Origin: Paludibacteraceae bacterium
GTDB taxonomy: Bacteria; Bacteroidota; Bacteroidia; Bacteroidales; Paludibacteraceae
NCBI GenBank assembly: GCA_904502115.1
Contig: CAJGDW010000016.1
Coordinates: 1 to 20,926 of the forward strand
DNA length: 20,926 bases
Reading direction: 5' to 3'
Below the pieces are notes generated by a model that did not search any database, had not been told where the DNA came from, and worked only from the letters and a program-made list of their open reading frames with translations. Both the position numbers and the translations under genes were made by a program. Below, one piece after another: positions 16,150 through 20,926 of the stretch (positions within the stretch are counted from its first letter, which is position 1; each line of letters starts with the position of its first letter).

Positions 16150-16234
16150 TTCAAAGCTTCGCTTTTCATGATTTCAGGCTGCGCCTCGGCATAGTTCAAT
16201 CAAGATTGACTCTGCGCTCGGCTTGCACTGAAAT
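16147..16234 (-). repeat. Structured palindromic element, copy 2 (inverted relative to copy 1)
   Basis: Read on the minus strand: outer stem ATTTCAG / CTGAAAT (16228-16234 with 16171-16177), internal-loop strands TGCAAGCCGAGCGCAG and ATGCCGAGGCGCAGC, inner hairpin TCAATC-TT-GATTGA (16196-16209), then TCATGA, a small hairpin AAAGC-GAA-GCTTT (16153-16165) and GAATAA. Every helix differs in sequence from copy 1 yet still pairs, while the internal-loop strands match at 11 of 16 and 11 of 15 positions. Confidence 0.7.
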
Positions 16235-16235
16235 T

Positions 16236-16291
16236 CAATTAGTCGATTAGTCGATTCACCGATTAGTCGATTAGTCGATTAGTCAATTCTT
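16236..16291. repeat. 8-bp-period array (CGATTAGT type), copy 2, overlapping the 3' end of perR
   Basis: Seven octamers, four of them exactly CGATTAGT and the outermost degenerate (CAATTAGT, CGATTCAC, CAATTCTT). The array runs into the perR coding region and supplies its last codons and its stop. Confidence 0.85.
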
Positions 16292-16694
16292 TTTGACATT
16301 CCTCGCAATACCCCTTGTAATAAACTTGGGTTTCGGTTATTTGCAAACCATTGTGGTCTGTTTTGTCTACCGCTGCTAAATTAACCCCTTCTACATCGTG
16401 TACTTTGCCACAACCCAAGCAGATAAAATGCGCATGTGGGTGGGTATTTCCGTCGTAACGTGTATTCTTTTCGTCGATGGTCAATTGCAAAGCAGCTCCA
16501 TTTTCTACCAACACTTTTAAGGTGTTGTAAACAGTTGTTTTAGACAACGTGGGCATACTTTTCGATAAATTAGAGTAAATCTCATCTACCGTTGGATGTG
16601 TAAAGTAATTTAAAAGATAATGCATCACTGCCACACGTTGCATAGAAGGATTGATTCCTCTTTCCTGTAAATATGTCTTTACTCTGACTGGCAT
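16263..16694 (-). CDS. perR: Fur-family transcriptional regulator, PerR type (peroxide sensor)
   Basis: A 143-residue winged-helix regulator. Aligned with Bacillus subtilis PerR by a constant offset of four, all five regulatory-metal ligands are present: H33, D81, H87, H89 and D100 (equivalents of H37, D85, H91, H93, D104). Asp at the last site, where Fur has Glu, is the mark of peroxide-sensing PerR. The structural zinc site is C92-x2-C95 and C130-x2-C133. Metal-catalysed oxidation of the histidines would release DNA and induce peroxide defence, here probably rubrerythrin. An AGGAG at 16700-16704 lies 5 bases before the ATG and fixes the start; an ATG at 16699 is out of frame. Promoter and a strong palindromic operator lie upstream, suggesting autoregulation. 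The last residues (LTNRLID) and the stop come from an octamer repeat array. Confidence 0.9.
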   Translation of the reverse strand: MPVRVKTYLQERGINPSMQRVAVMHYLLNYFTHPTVDEIYSNLSKSMPTLSKTTVYNTLKVLVENGAALQLTIDEKNTRYDGNTHPHAHFICLGCGKVHDVEGVNLAAVDKTDHNGLQITETQVYYKGYCEECQKELTNRLID

Positions 16695-16721
16695 GGCATC
16701 TCCTTTCTTTTAATTTTCTTT

Positions 16722-16746
16722 CAAAGTTGTAATCATTACACCTTTG
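16722..16746. promoter_or_regulatory. Near-perfect 25-bp palindrome, predicted PerR operator
   Basis: Core TGTAAT-C-ATTACA (16728-16740), extended on both sides by CAAAG and CTTTG, so 11 of the 12 symmetric pairs match; only the pair 16727/16741 fails. The core resembles the PerR box (TTATAATnATTATAA). It starts a few bases downstream of the predicted perR transcription start, where bound repressor would block initiation. Confidence 0.75.
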
Positions 16747-16755
16747 TTTTCATTG

Positions 16756-16787
16756 CAAATATAGACCTTTTACAAATACACTCCAAA
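16756..16787 (-). promoter_or_regulatory. Bacteroides-type promoter of perR
   Basis: On the minus strand: TTTG (16784-16787), 20 bases, TATATTTG (16756-16763). The predicted start is near 16749, giving a leader of about 55 bases that contains the palindromic operator. Confidence 0.75.
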
Positions 16788-16871
16788 TTTTTATGCTCTT
16801 TTTTTAATTTTTTTTGCATTTAAAGAATCTGTACGTCCATTTACCTCATCACTAACTATAAAAAAAATGCG

Positions 16872-16879
16872 TATCTTTG
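16872..16879 (+). promoter_or_regulatory. -7 box of the LptF/LptG-family gene, almost leaderless
   Basis: TATCTTTG matches TAnnTTTG. No TTTG is found 19-21 bases upstream, so the -33 element is weak. The predicted start falls at about 16884-16886, only 2-4 bases before the ATG at 16888, and the box lies inside the longest possible reading frame, which argues against the upstream ATG at 16867. Confidence 0.6.
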
Positions 16880-16887
16880 CCCCCAGT

Positions 16888-17967
16888 ATGTTCAAAAAGA
16901 TTGATTATTATATCATTAAAAAGTTCTTAGGCACCTACGTCCTATCGCTTCTATTGGTAATTAGCATTGCCATTGTCATTGACATTACCGAAAAAATGGA
17001 CGATTTTTACCGCGAAGGATTGGACTCCTATACCATCATTTTTGACTACTACATATACTTTATTCCTTATTACATCAACTTATTCAGTTCGCTATTTACC
17101 TTCTTAGCGGTCATATTTGTCACCTCAAAACTCGCTTATAATTCGGAAATTATTGCCATGCTAGCAGGTGGCATTAGTTTTAGGCGAATTATGAGACCGT
17201 ACATGTTCTCTGCCGCACTGATTGCTGTATTTACTTTTTACATCAGTTCCGAGGTCATTCCGCCAAGTATACGCGAACGACTGATATTTGAGTCAGAGCA
17301 CATTACACACGAAGCCTTTGAATCAAGTAGCCAGCACAAGCAATTACAAATTTCAGAAAATGAAATTATATACGTTGAACGCTTTAACCTAAGAAAAAAC
17401 ATTGGGTATCGATTCTCTTACGATAAATTTGATGGGAAGAGACTAATAGAACGCATAACCGCTAACAAAATAGAATATATTAGCGATTACAAATGGAAGG
17501 CATCCTATTTTACCAAAAGAAGTTTTACGGGATTACGCGAAGAAATGGTGAAAGGCGACACGCTAACCATGGAACTAAACATGCTCCCAAAAGATTTTAT
17601 AGAGATTATCAAAGAATACGAGCAACTCACCAATAGTCAACTAAGCGAGAATATAGCAGAAAAAACACGGCGAAGAATAGGCGGAGTGGGTGTATACGAA
17701 CTAGAATTATACAAAAGATTTGCAAATCCTTTTGCTGCATTCATATTAACCCTTATTGGCGTTTCTATTGCATCTAAAAAGGTAAGAGGCGGAACCGGGG
17801 TTCATATTTTCTTTGGATTGCTACTCAGTACTACCTATCTGCTATTCAACCTAACATCGGTATCCTTTACCGTAAAAGGCGGAGCAGATCCACTCTTATC
17901 CGTATGGATTCCCAATTTTATCTACCTTATTATTGCCATTATTTTATACAAAAAAGCACCTAAATAG
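16888..17967 (+). CDS. LptF/LptG (YjgP/YjgQ) family permease, lipopolysaccharide export
   Basis: A 359-residue inner-membrane protein of the LptB2FG transporter, which extracts lipopolysaccharide from the inner membrane and pushes it along the Lpt bridge. Topology fits: membrane segments near residues 14-33, 50-82 and 104-121, then a periplasmic beta-rich domain (about 125-275), then three C-terminal membrane segments. Family features are the N-terminal IDYYIIKKFLGTYV, the cytoplasmic EIIAMLAGGISFRRIMRP that should contact LptB, and ELYKRFANPFAAFILTLIGV. I cannot tell LptF from LptG. The frame is open from an ATG at 16867, but I prefer 16888 because a promoter -7 box covers 16872-16879. The gene stands alone, divergent from perR and convergent with the RNA candidate and small lipoprotein. 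Confidence 0.92.
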   Translation: MFKKIDYYIIKKFLGTYVLSLLLVISIAIVIDITEKMDDFYREGLDSYTIIFDYYIYFIPYYINLFSSLFTFLAVIFVTSKLAYNSEIIAMLAGGISFRRIMRPYMFSAALIAVFTFYISSEVIPPSIRERLIFESEHITHEAFESSSQHKQLQISENEIIYVERFNLRKNIGYRFSYDKFDGKRLIERITANKIEYISDYKWKASYFTKRSFTGLREEMVKGDTLTMELNMLPKDFIEIIKEYEQLTNSQLSENIAEKTRRRIGGVGVYELELYKRFANPFAAFILTLIGVSIASKKVRGGTGVHIFFGLLLSTTYLLFNLTSVSFTVKGGADPLLSVWIPNFIYLIIAIILYKKAPK

Positions 17968-17981
17968 GTAACAAAAGTGCA

Positions 17982-18151
17982 TAAAAAAACCGTACCGCCA
18001 TTATGATCCAAACTCAGTAATAGTAAGGATTTGAGGCCTCGGAACTCTTTGTAATCTGCCCAATTGCTTGCGCAATAGCAGCACGCCATTGATAACCCGA
18101 AGTTGCTCGTTTAATAAAAGATTGTTAAGTTAGCCAAATGAGCGGTACGGT
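17982..18151 (-). ncRNA. Candidate structured RNA with 6S-like architecture
   Basis: This 209-base gap holds no gene but folds into one long irregular hairpin. The ends pair (ACCGTACCGC at 18142-18151 on minus with GCGGTACGGT at 17989-17998) and extend by CAUU/AAUG. A second helix (CUAACUUA with UGAGUUUGG) follows, then a large open region of about 20 bases on each side, then CUUCGG/CCGAGG, and finally an apical hairpin CUGC-AUUGC closed by a GCAA tetraloop. The minus strand is favoured because three pairs are G-U only on that strand and because the 3' arm runs directly into T7. Closing stem, central bubble and terminal stem is the layout of 6S RNA, which binds RNA polymerase; I do not recognise the primary sequence. 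It could instead be a 3' untranslated structure of the lipoprotein upstream. Confidence 0.45.
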
Positions 18152-18176
18152 AAATTAGATTTTTTTGTAGCAATTA

Positions 18177-18503
18177 CTACCAACCTACATTTTCTTCTGC
18201 TTCATCAGCAGCATCGTCGCAAGTTTCTTCTGTAGCAATGGTGGTTTTTTTATAGTTAACATCCACTGAGATGCCATCCCCTTCTAAATCCTTTTTGGCA
18301 AGTTCCACTCTATCTATTATTTCTGAACCAGTTGCCCACATATAGGTGGTATAAGTTTGAGTTAGTTGACTACCAGGTACCTTTATCGTTGCATTCAGTT
18401 CCCAGCAATATGGTTTAGGATCATTAACGTCTGCACCTTCAGACTTACAAGCAGTCAAACTAACTGCTAAAACGGCAAATACCAAATAAATTAATTTTTT
18501 CAT
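18177..18503 (-). CDS. Small predicted lipoprotein, function unknown
   Basis: A 108-residue protein with a lipoprotein signal (MKKLIYLVFAVLAVSLTAC, Cys19 as lipidated residue). The mature part is about 90 residues, with a short, probably beta-rich central region (YCWELNATIKV...TYTTYMWATG) and an acidic C-terminus (DDAADEAEENVGW). Cysteines at about positions 33 and 94 could form a disulfide in the periplasm. I do not recognise a family. It is divergent from pnp with a -7 box at 18530-18537, and the structured RNA candidate begins 25 bases after its stop on the same strand. Confidence 0.8.
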   Translation of the reverse strand: MKKLIYLVFAVLAVSLTACKSEGADVNDPKPYCWELNATIKVPGSQLTQTYTTYMWATGSEIIDRVELAKKDLEGDGISVDVNYKKTTIATEETCDDAADEAEENVGW

Positions 18504-18529
18504 AACGCAATATATTTTTATTTTCAGTA

Positions 18530-18537
18530 CAAAGGTA
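18530..18537 (-). promoter_or_regulatory. -7 box of the small lipoprotein gene
   Basis: TACCTTTG on the minus strand fits TAnnTTTG; no TTTG is found at the -33 place. The predicted start is near 18523, about 20 bases before the ATG. Confidence 0.5.
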
Positions 18538-18550
18538 TAAAAAAAATTCT

Positions 18551-18558
18551 TAAATTTG
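18551..18558 (+). promoter_or_regulatory. -7 box of pnp
   Basis: TAAATTTG fits TAnnTTTG; the -33 element is not evident. The predicted start is near 18565, giving a leader of about 33 bases. It lies only 13 bases from the opposing -7 box of the lipoprotein gene, so the two promoters overlap. A 9-bp inverted repeat (AAATTCTTA at 18544-18552, TAAGAATTT at 18575-18583) spans it. Confidence 0.5.
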
Positions 18559-18597
18559 TCCGAATTTTAGAGTCTAAGAATTTTTAAGTTAAACATT

Positions 18598-20751
18598 ATG
18601 ATGAATGTAATTACCAAAACCATCACATTGCAAGATGGTAGAACCATTACAATCGAAACCGGCAAATTGGCAAAACAAGCCGATGGTTCAGTAATGGTAC
18701 GCATGGGTAACACCATGCTTTTGGCAACGGTATGTTCAGCACAAGACGCTGTTCCTGGTACCGACTTCATGCCATTAACCGTAGAATACAAAGAAAAATT
18801 TGCTTCGGGCGGACGTTTCCCAGGCGGTTTTACCCGTCGTGAAGGCAAAGCATCTGACTACGAAATCCTTATTGCTCGTTTGGTAGACCGCGCGCTTCGT
18901 CCCCTATTCCCCGATAACTACCACGCAGACACTTTTGTTAACGTAACCCTTTACTCGGCAGACGGCATTGACATGCCCGACTCATTGGCAGGTTTGGCTG
19001 CATCGGCAGCTATCGCTGTATCGGACATTCCATTCAACGGCCCTATTTCTGAAGTACGCGTTGCTCGTATTGACGGACAATTTGTGGTAAACCCCACTTT
19101 CCAACAATTGGAAAATGCCGATCTTGACATCATTGTTGCAGCTACTATCGACAACATTATGATGGTAGAAGGCGAAATGAACGAAGTAAGCGAAAAAGAC
19201 CTTTTGGACGCTATCCGCACCGCTCACGAAGCGATTATTCCTCAATGCCAAGCACAATTGGAATTGATGGAAGCTGCAGGCAAAACCGTAAAACGCGAAT
19301 ATTGCCACGAAGTGAACGACGAAGATTTGCGCAAAGACGTTCGCGAAAAAACCTACGCACAAACTTACGAATTGGCTAAATCTTGCAACACCGACAAACA
19401 CAGCCGTGGTGCTAACTTTAAAGCCGTTTGCGAAGCATACAAAGCTACCTTTAGCGAAGAAGAACTAGAAGAAAAAGCAGCGCTTATAGACCGCTACTAC
19501 CACGATGTAGAAAAAGAAGCCATGCGTCGTGCTATCCTAGACGAAGGCATTCGTTTGGACGGTCGTAAAACTACCGAAATTCGTCCTATCTGGTCGGAAG
19601 TTGGTTACTTGCCTGGTCCTCACGGTTCTTCTATCTTTACCCGTGGCGAAACTCAATCGTTGTGTACCGTAACATTGGGTACCAAACAAGACGAAAAATT
19701 GATCGACGAAGCCCTTATTCAAGGCAAAGAACGTTTCTTGTTACACTATAACTTCCCTCCATTCTCTACCGGCGAAGCTCGTCCACAACGTGGTGTAGGC
19801 CGTCGTGAAATTGGTCACGGTAACTTGGCTTGCCGCGCACTAAAAGGCATGATCCCAGAAAACTATCCTTACGCTATCCGCGTGGTTTCTGACATCATGG
19901 AATCGAATGGTTCGTCGTCTATGGCATCGGTTTGTGCTGGTACATTGGCATTGATGGACGCAGGTGTAGCTATCAAACGTCCTGTATCGGGTATCGCTAT
20001 GGGCTTGATTTCAGAAAACAAAGGTACCAACTACGCTATCCTTTCTGACATTTTGGGCGACGAAGACCACTTGGGCGATATGGACTTTAAAGTAACTGGT
20101 ACCGAAAAAGGTATTACCGCTACCCAAATGGACATCAAAGTTGACGGTTTGTCGTACGAAATTTTGGAAAGAGCCTTGGCGCAAGCACGCGACGGTCGTA
20201 TGCACATCTTGGGCAAAATCAAAGAAACTATTGCAGAACCTCGCGAAGATTTGAAACCACACGCTCCACGTATTGTTACCATGAATGTTCCTAAAGACAT
20301 GATTGGTGCTATCATTGGCCCTGGTGGTAAAATTATTCAAGCTATGCAAGCCGAAAGCGGTGCTACCATTTCTATCGAAGAAACCGAAGATTGGGGCGTA
20401 GTAGAAATTGCAGCTTCAAACAAAGCAGCTATCGACTGTGCTGTTGGCAAAATCAAAGCCATCGTAGCTGTTCCAGAAGTAGGCGAAACCTACGAAGCCA
20501 AAGTTAAATCCATCATGCCTTATGGTGCATTTGTAGAATTCATGCCTGGCAAAGAAGGTTTGTTGCACATCTCAGAAATCAGTTGGGAACGCATCGAAAC
20601 CATGGAAACTGCTGGTTTGAAAGAAAACGACATGATTACCGTTAAACTATTGGACATCGACAAAAAGACAGGTAAATTCAAACTTTCTCACAAAGTATTG
20701 ACTCCTCGTCCTCCTCGTGCTCCTAAACCAGAAGCTCCTGCTGCCGAATAA
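18598..20751 (+). CDS. pnp: Polyribonucleotide nucleotidyltransferase (polynucleotide phosphorylase, PNPase)
   Basis: A 717-residue 3'-5' phosphorolytic exoribonuclease, normally a trimer and often part of the RNA degradosome. Two RNase PH-like domains lie at about 5-220 and 310-540, separated by an all-helical linker. The second carries the phosphate and metal site regions: RGETQSL, the run SNGSSSMASVCAGTLA, and GDEDHLGDMDFKV at 487-499 with the catalytic aspartates. A KH domain follows (MIGAIIGPGGKII from 568, with GPGG at 574-577), then an S1 domain (about 628-697, YGAFVEFMPGKEGLLHISEI), and a short Pro/Ala-rich tail. Two consecutive ATGs (18598 and 18601) make the exact start uncertain by one residue. 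Codon choice is notably uniform, as in highly expressed genes. No own terminator is visible before the insertion sequence 40 bases downstream. Confidence 0.98.
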   Translation: MMNVITKTITLQDGRTITIETGKLAKQADGSVMVRMGNTMLLATVCSAQDAVPGTDFMPLTVEYKEKFASGGRFPGGFTRREGKASDYEILIARLVDRALRPLFPDNYHADTFVNVTLYSADGIDMPDSLAGLAASAAIAVSDIPFNGPISEVRVARIDGQFVVNPTFQQLENADLDIIVAATIDNIMMVEGEMNEVSEKDLLDAIRTAHEAIIPQCQAQLELMEAAGKTVKREYCHEVNDEDLRKDVREKTYAQTYELAKSCNTDKHSRGANFKAVCEAYKATFSEEELEEKAALIDRYYHDVEKEAMRRAILDEGIRLDGRKTTEIRPIWSEVGYLPGPHGSSIFTRGETQSLCTVTLGTKQDEKLIDEALIQGKERFLLHYNFPPFSTGEARPQRGVGRREIGHGNLACRALKGMIPENYPYAIRVVSDIMESNGSSSMASVCAGTLALMDAGVAIKRPVSGIAMGLISENKGTNYAILSDILGDEDHLGDMDFKVTGTEKGITATQMDIKVDGLSYEILERALAQARDGRMHILGKIKETIAEPREDLKPHAPRIVTMNVPKDMIGAIIGPGGKIIQAMQAESGATISIEETEDWGVVEIAASNKAAIDCAVGKIKAIVAVPEVGETYEAKVKSIMPYGAFVEFMPGKEGLLHISEISWERIETMETAGLKENDMITVKLLDIDKKTGKFKLSHKVLTPRPPRAPKPEAPAAE

Positions 20752-20826
20752 ATTTCGGTAGCAACTGCATAACCAAAAAAGCGACCAAAATGATGTGACC
20801 CCCAAAAGTTGGACGGTTAAACATTA

Positions 20827-20926
20827 TCAAGAGGCAACTCTAGATTGGTATAAAGCTCGGTATTTTACCGGGCTTTTTCCATTTAGCCTCAACTTAATTC
20901 TATCGTTATTATAATATCTTATATAC
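20827..20926 (-). CDS. IS3-family transposase (OrfB, DDE integrase), C-terminal fragment
   Basis: The last 32 codons and the TGA stop are visible on the minus strand; the rest lies beyond the right edge. The peptide contains YYNNDRIKLRLNGKSPVKYR, which matches the highly conserved tail of IS3-family OrfB transposases (YNN.RI...L.G.SP..YR), downstream of the catalytic DDE domain. It is cut by the window, so nothing can be said about whether the element is intact. The stop is about 12 bases inside the terminal repeat region, as usual for these compact elements. Confidence 0.85.
   Translation of the reverse strand, partial: YIRYYNNDRIKLRLNGKSPVKYRALYQSRVAS
20852..20878 (+). terminator. Hairpin terminator within the insertion sequence, facing transcription from pnp
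   Basis: AAAGCTCGGTA (20852-20862), a TTT loop and TACCGGGCTTT (20866-20876) form an 11-bp stem running into five Ts (20874-20878). One pair is U-G in plus-strand RNA but would be A-C in minus-strand RNA, so the fold favours plus transcripts. It lies within the transposase coding sequence and could stop read-through from pnp into the element. Confidence 0.7.

Larger units (their letters stand above)
20791..20926 (-). mobile_element. End of an IS3-family (IS150-like) insertion sequence, truncated by the window
   Basis: A terminal-repeat-like sequence at about 20791-20815 (TGATGTGACCCCCAAAAGTT then GGAC) resembles the ends of IS3-family elements, which start with TG and contain a CCCCAAAAGTTGGAC-type block. 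Immediately inside it on the minus strand is the 3' end of a transposase reading frame. The outer boundary could be 20791 or 20794. The other end and the target duplication are outside the window. Confidence 0.8.

Noticed and set aside
18588..20827. The 12-mer GTTAAACATTAT before pnp (18588-18599) and again at the insertion sequence (20816-20827)
   Set aside because: Several repeated 12-mers are expected by chance in 21 kb; no longer similarity surrounds it.

Overview
The window reads as a chromosomal segment of a Bacteroidota bacterium, most likely an anaerobic or oxygen-sensitive member of the Bacteroidales. The grounds are the gene order of the division/cell-wall (dcw) cluster, promoters of the Bacteroides type (TTTG, about 20 bases, TAnnTTTG), A/T-rich leaders with few Shine-Dalgarno sites, lipoproteins with short signal peptides, and a PerR/reverse-rubrerythrin peroxide-defence pair. 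The genus cannot be fixed from the sequence alone.

Layout. (1) 1-14306, plus strand: a tightly packed dcw operon of rsmH (5' end outside the window), an ftsL-like gene, ftsI, murE, mraY, murD, ftsW, a murG-murC gene fusion, ftsQ, ftsA and ftsZ. Genes overlap or lie 2-20 bases apart. It ends in a strong hairpin terminator at 14311-14340. The operon makes the UDP-MurNAc-peptide (MurC, MurD, MurE), loads it on lipid (MraY, MurG), polymerises and crosslinks it at the septum (FtsW, FtsI), and builds the Z ring and divisome core (FtsZ, FtsA, FtsQ, FtsL). (2) 14363-16694, minus strand: a repeat-tailed lipoprotein, a reverse rubrerythrin, a 39-residue rubredoxin-like gene and a PerR-type regulator. 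The two gaps beside the small gene hold 8-bp-period arrays and two diverged copies of a structured palindromic element. (3) 16888-17967, plus strand: an LptF/LptG-family permease, apparently expressed with almost no leader. (4) 17982-18503, minus strand: a candidate structured RNA with 6S-like architecture, then a small lipoprotein. (5) 18598-20751, plus strand: pnp (polynucleotide phosphorylase). (6) 20791-20926: the end of an IS3-family insertion sequence, with the last 32 codons of its transposase on the minus strand and a hairpin that looks like a terminator facing transcription coming from pnp.

Most genes here are ordinary housekeeping genes. The unusual points are the MurG-MurC fusion, an FtsA of only 348 residues that seems to lack subdomain 1C, an FtsI with two predicted membrane segments, the mini-rubredoxin, the structured repeat element with compensating helix changes, the 6S-like RNA candidate and a 25-bp near-perfect operator in front of perR. 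I see no defence island, CRISPR array or clear new multi-gene system.
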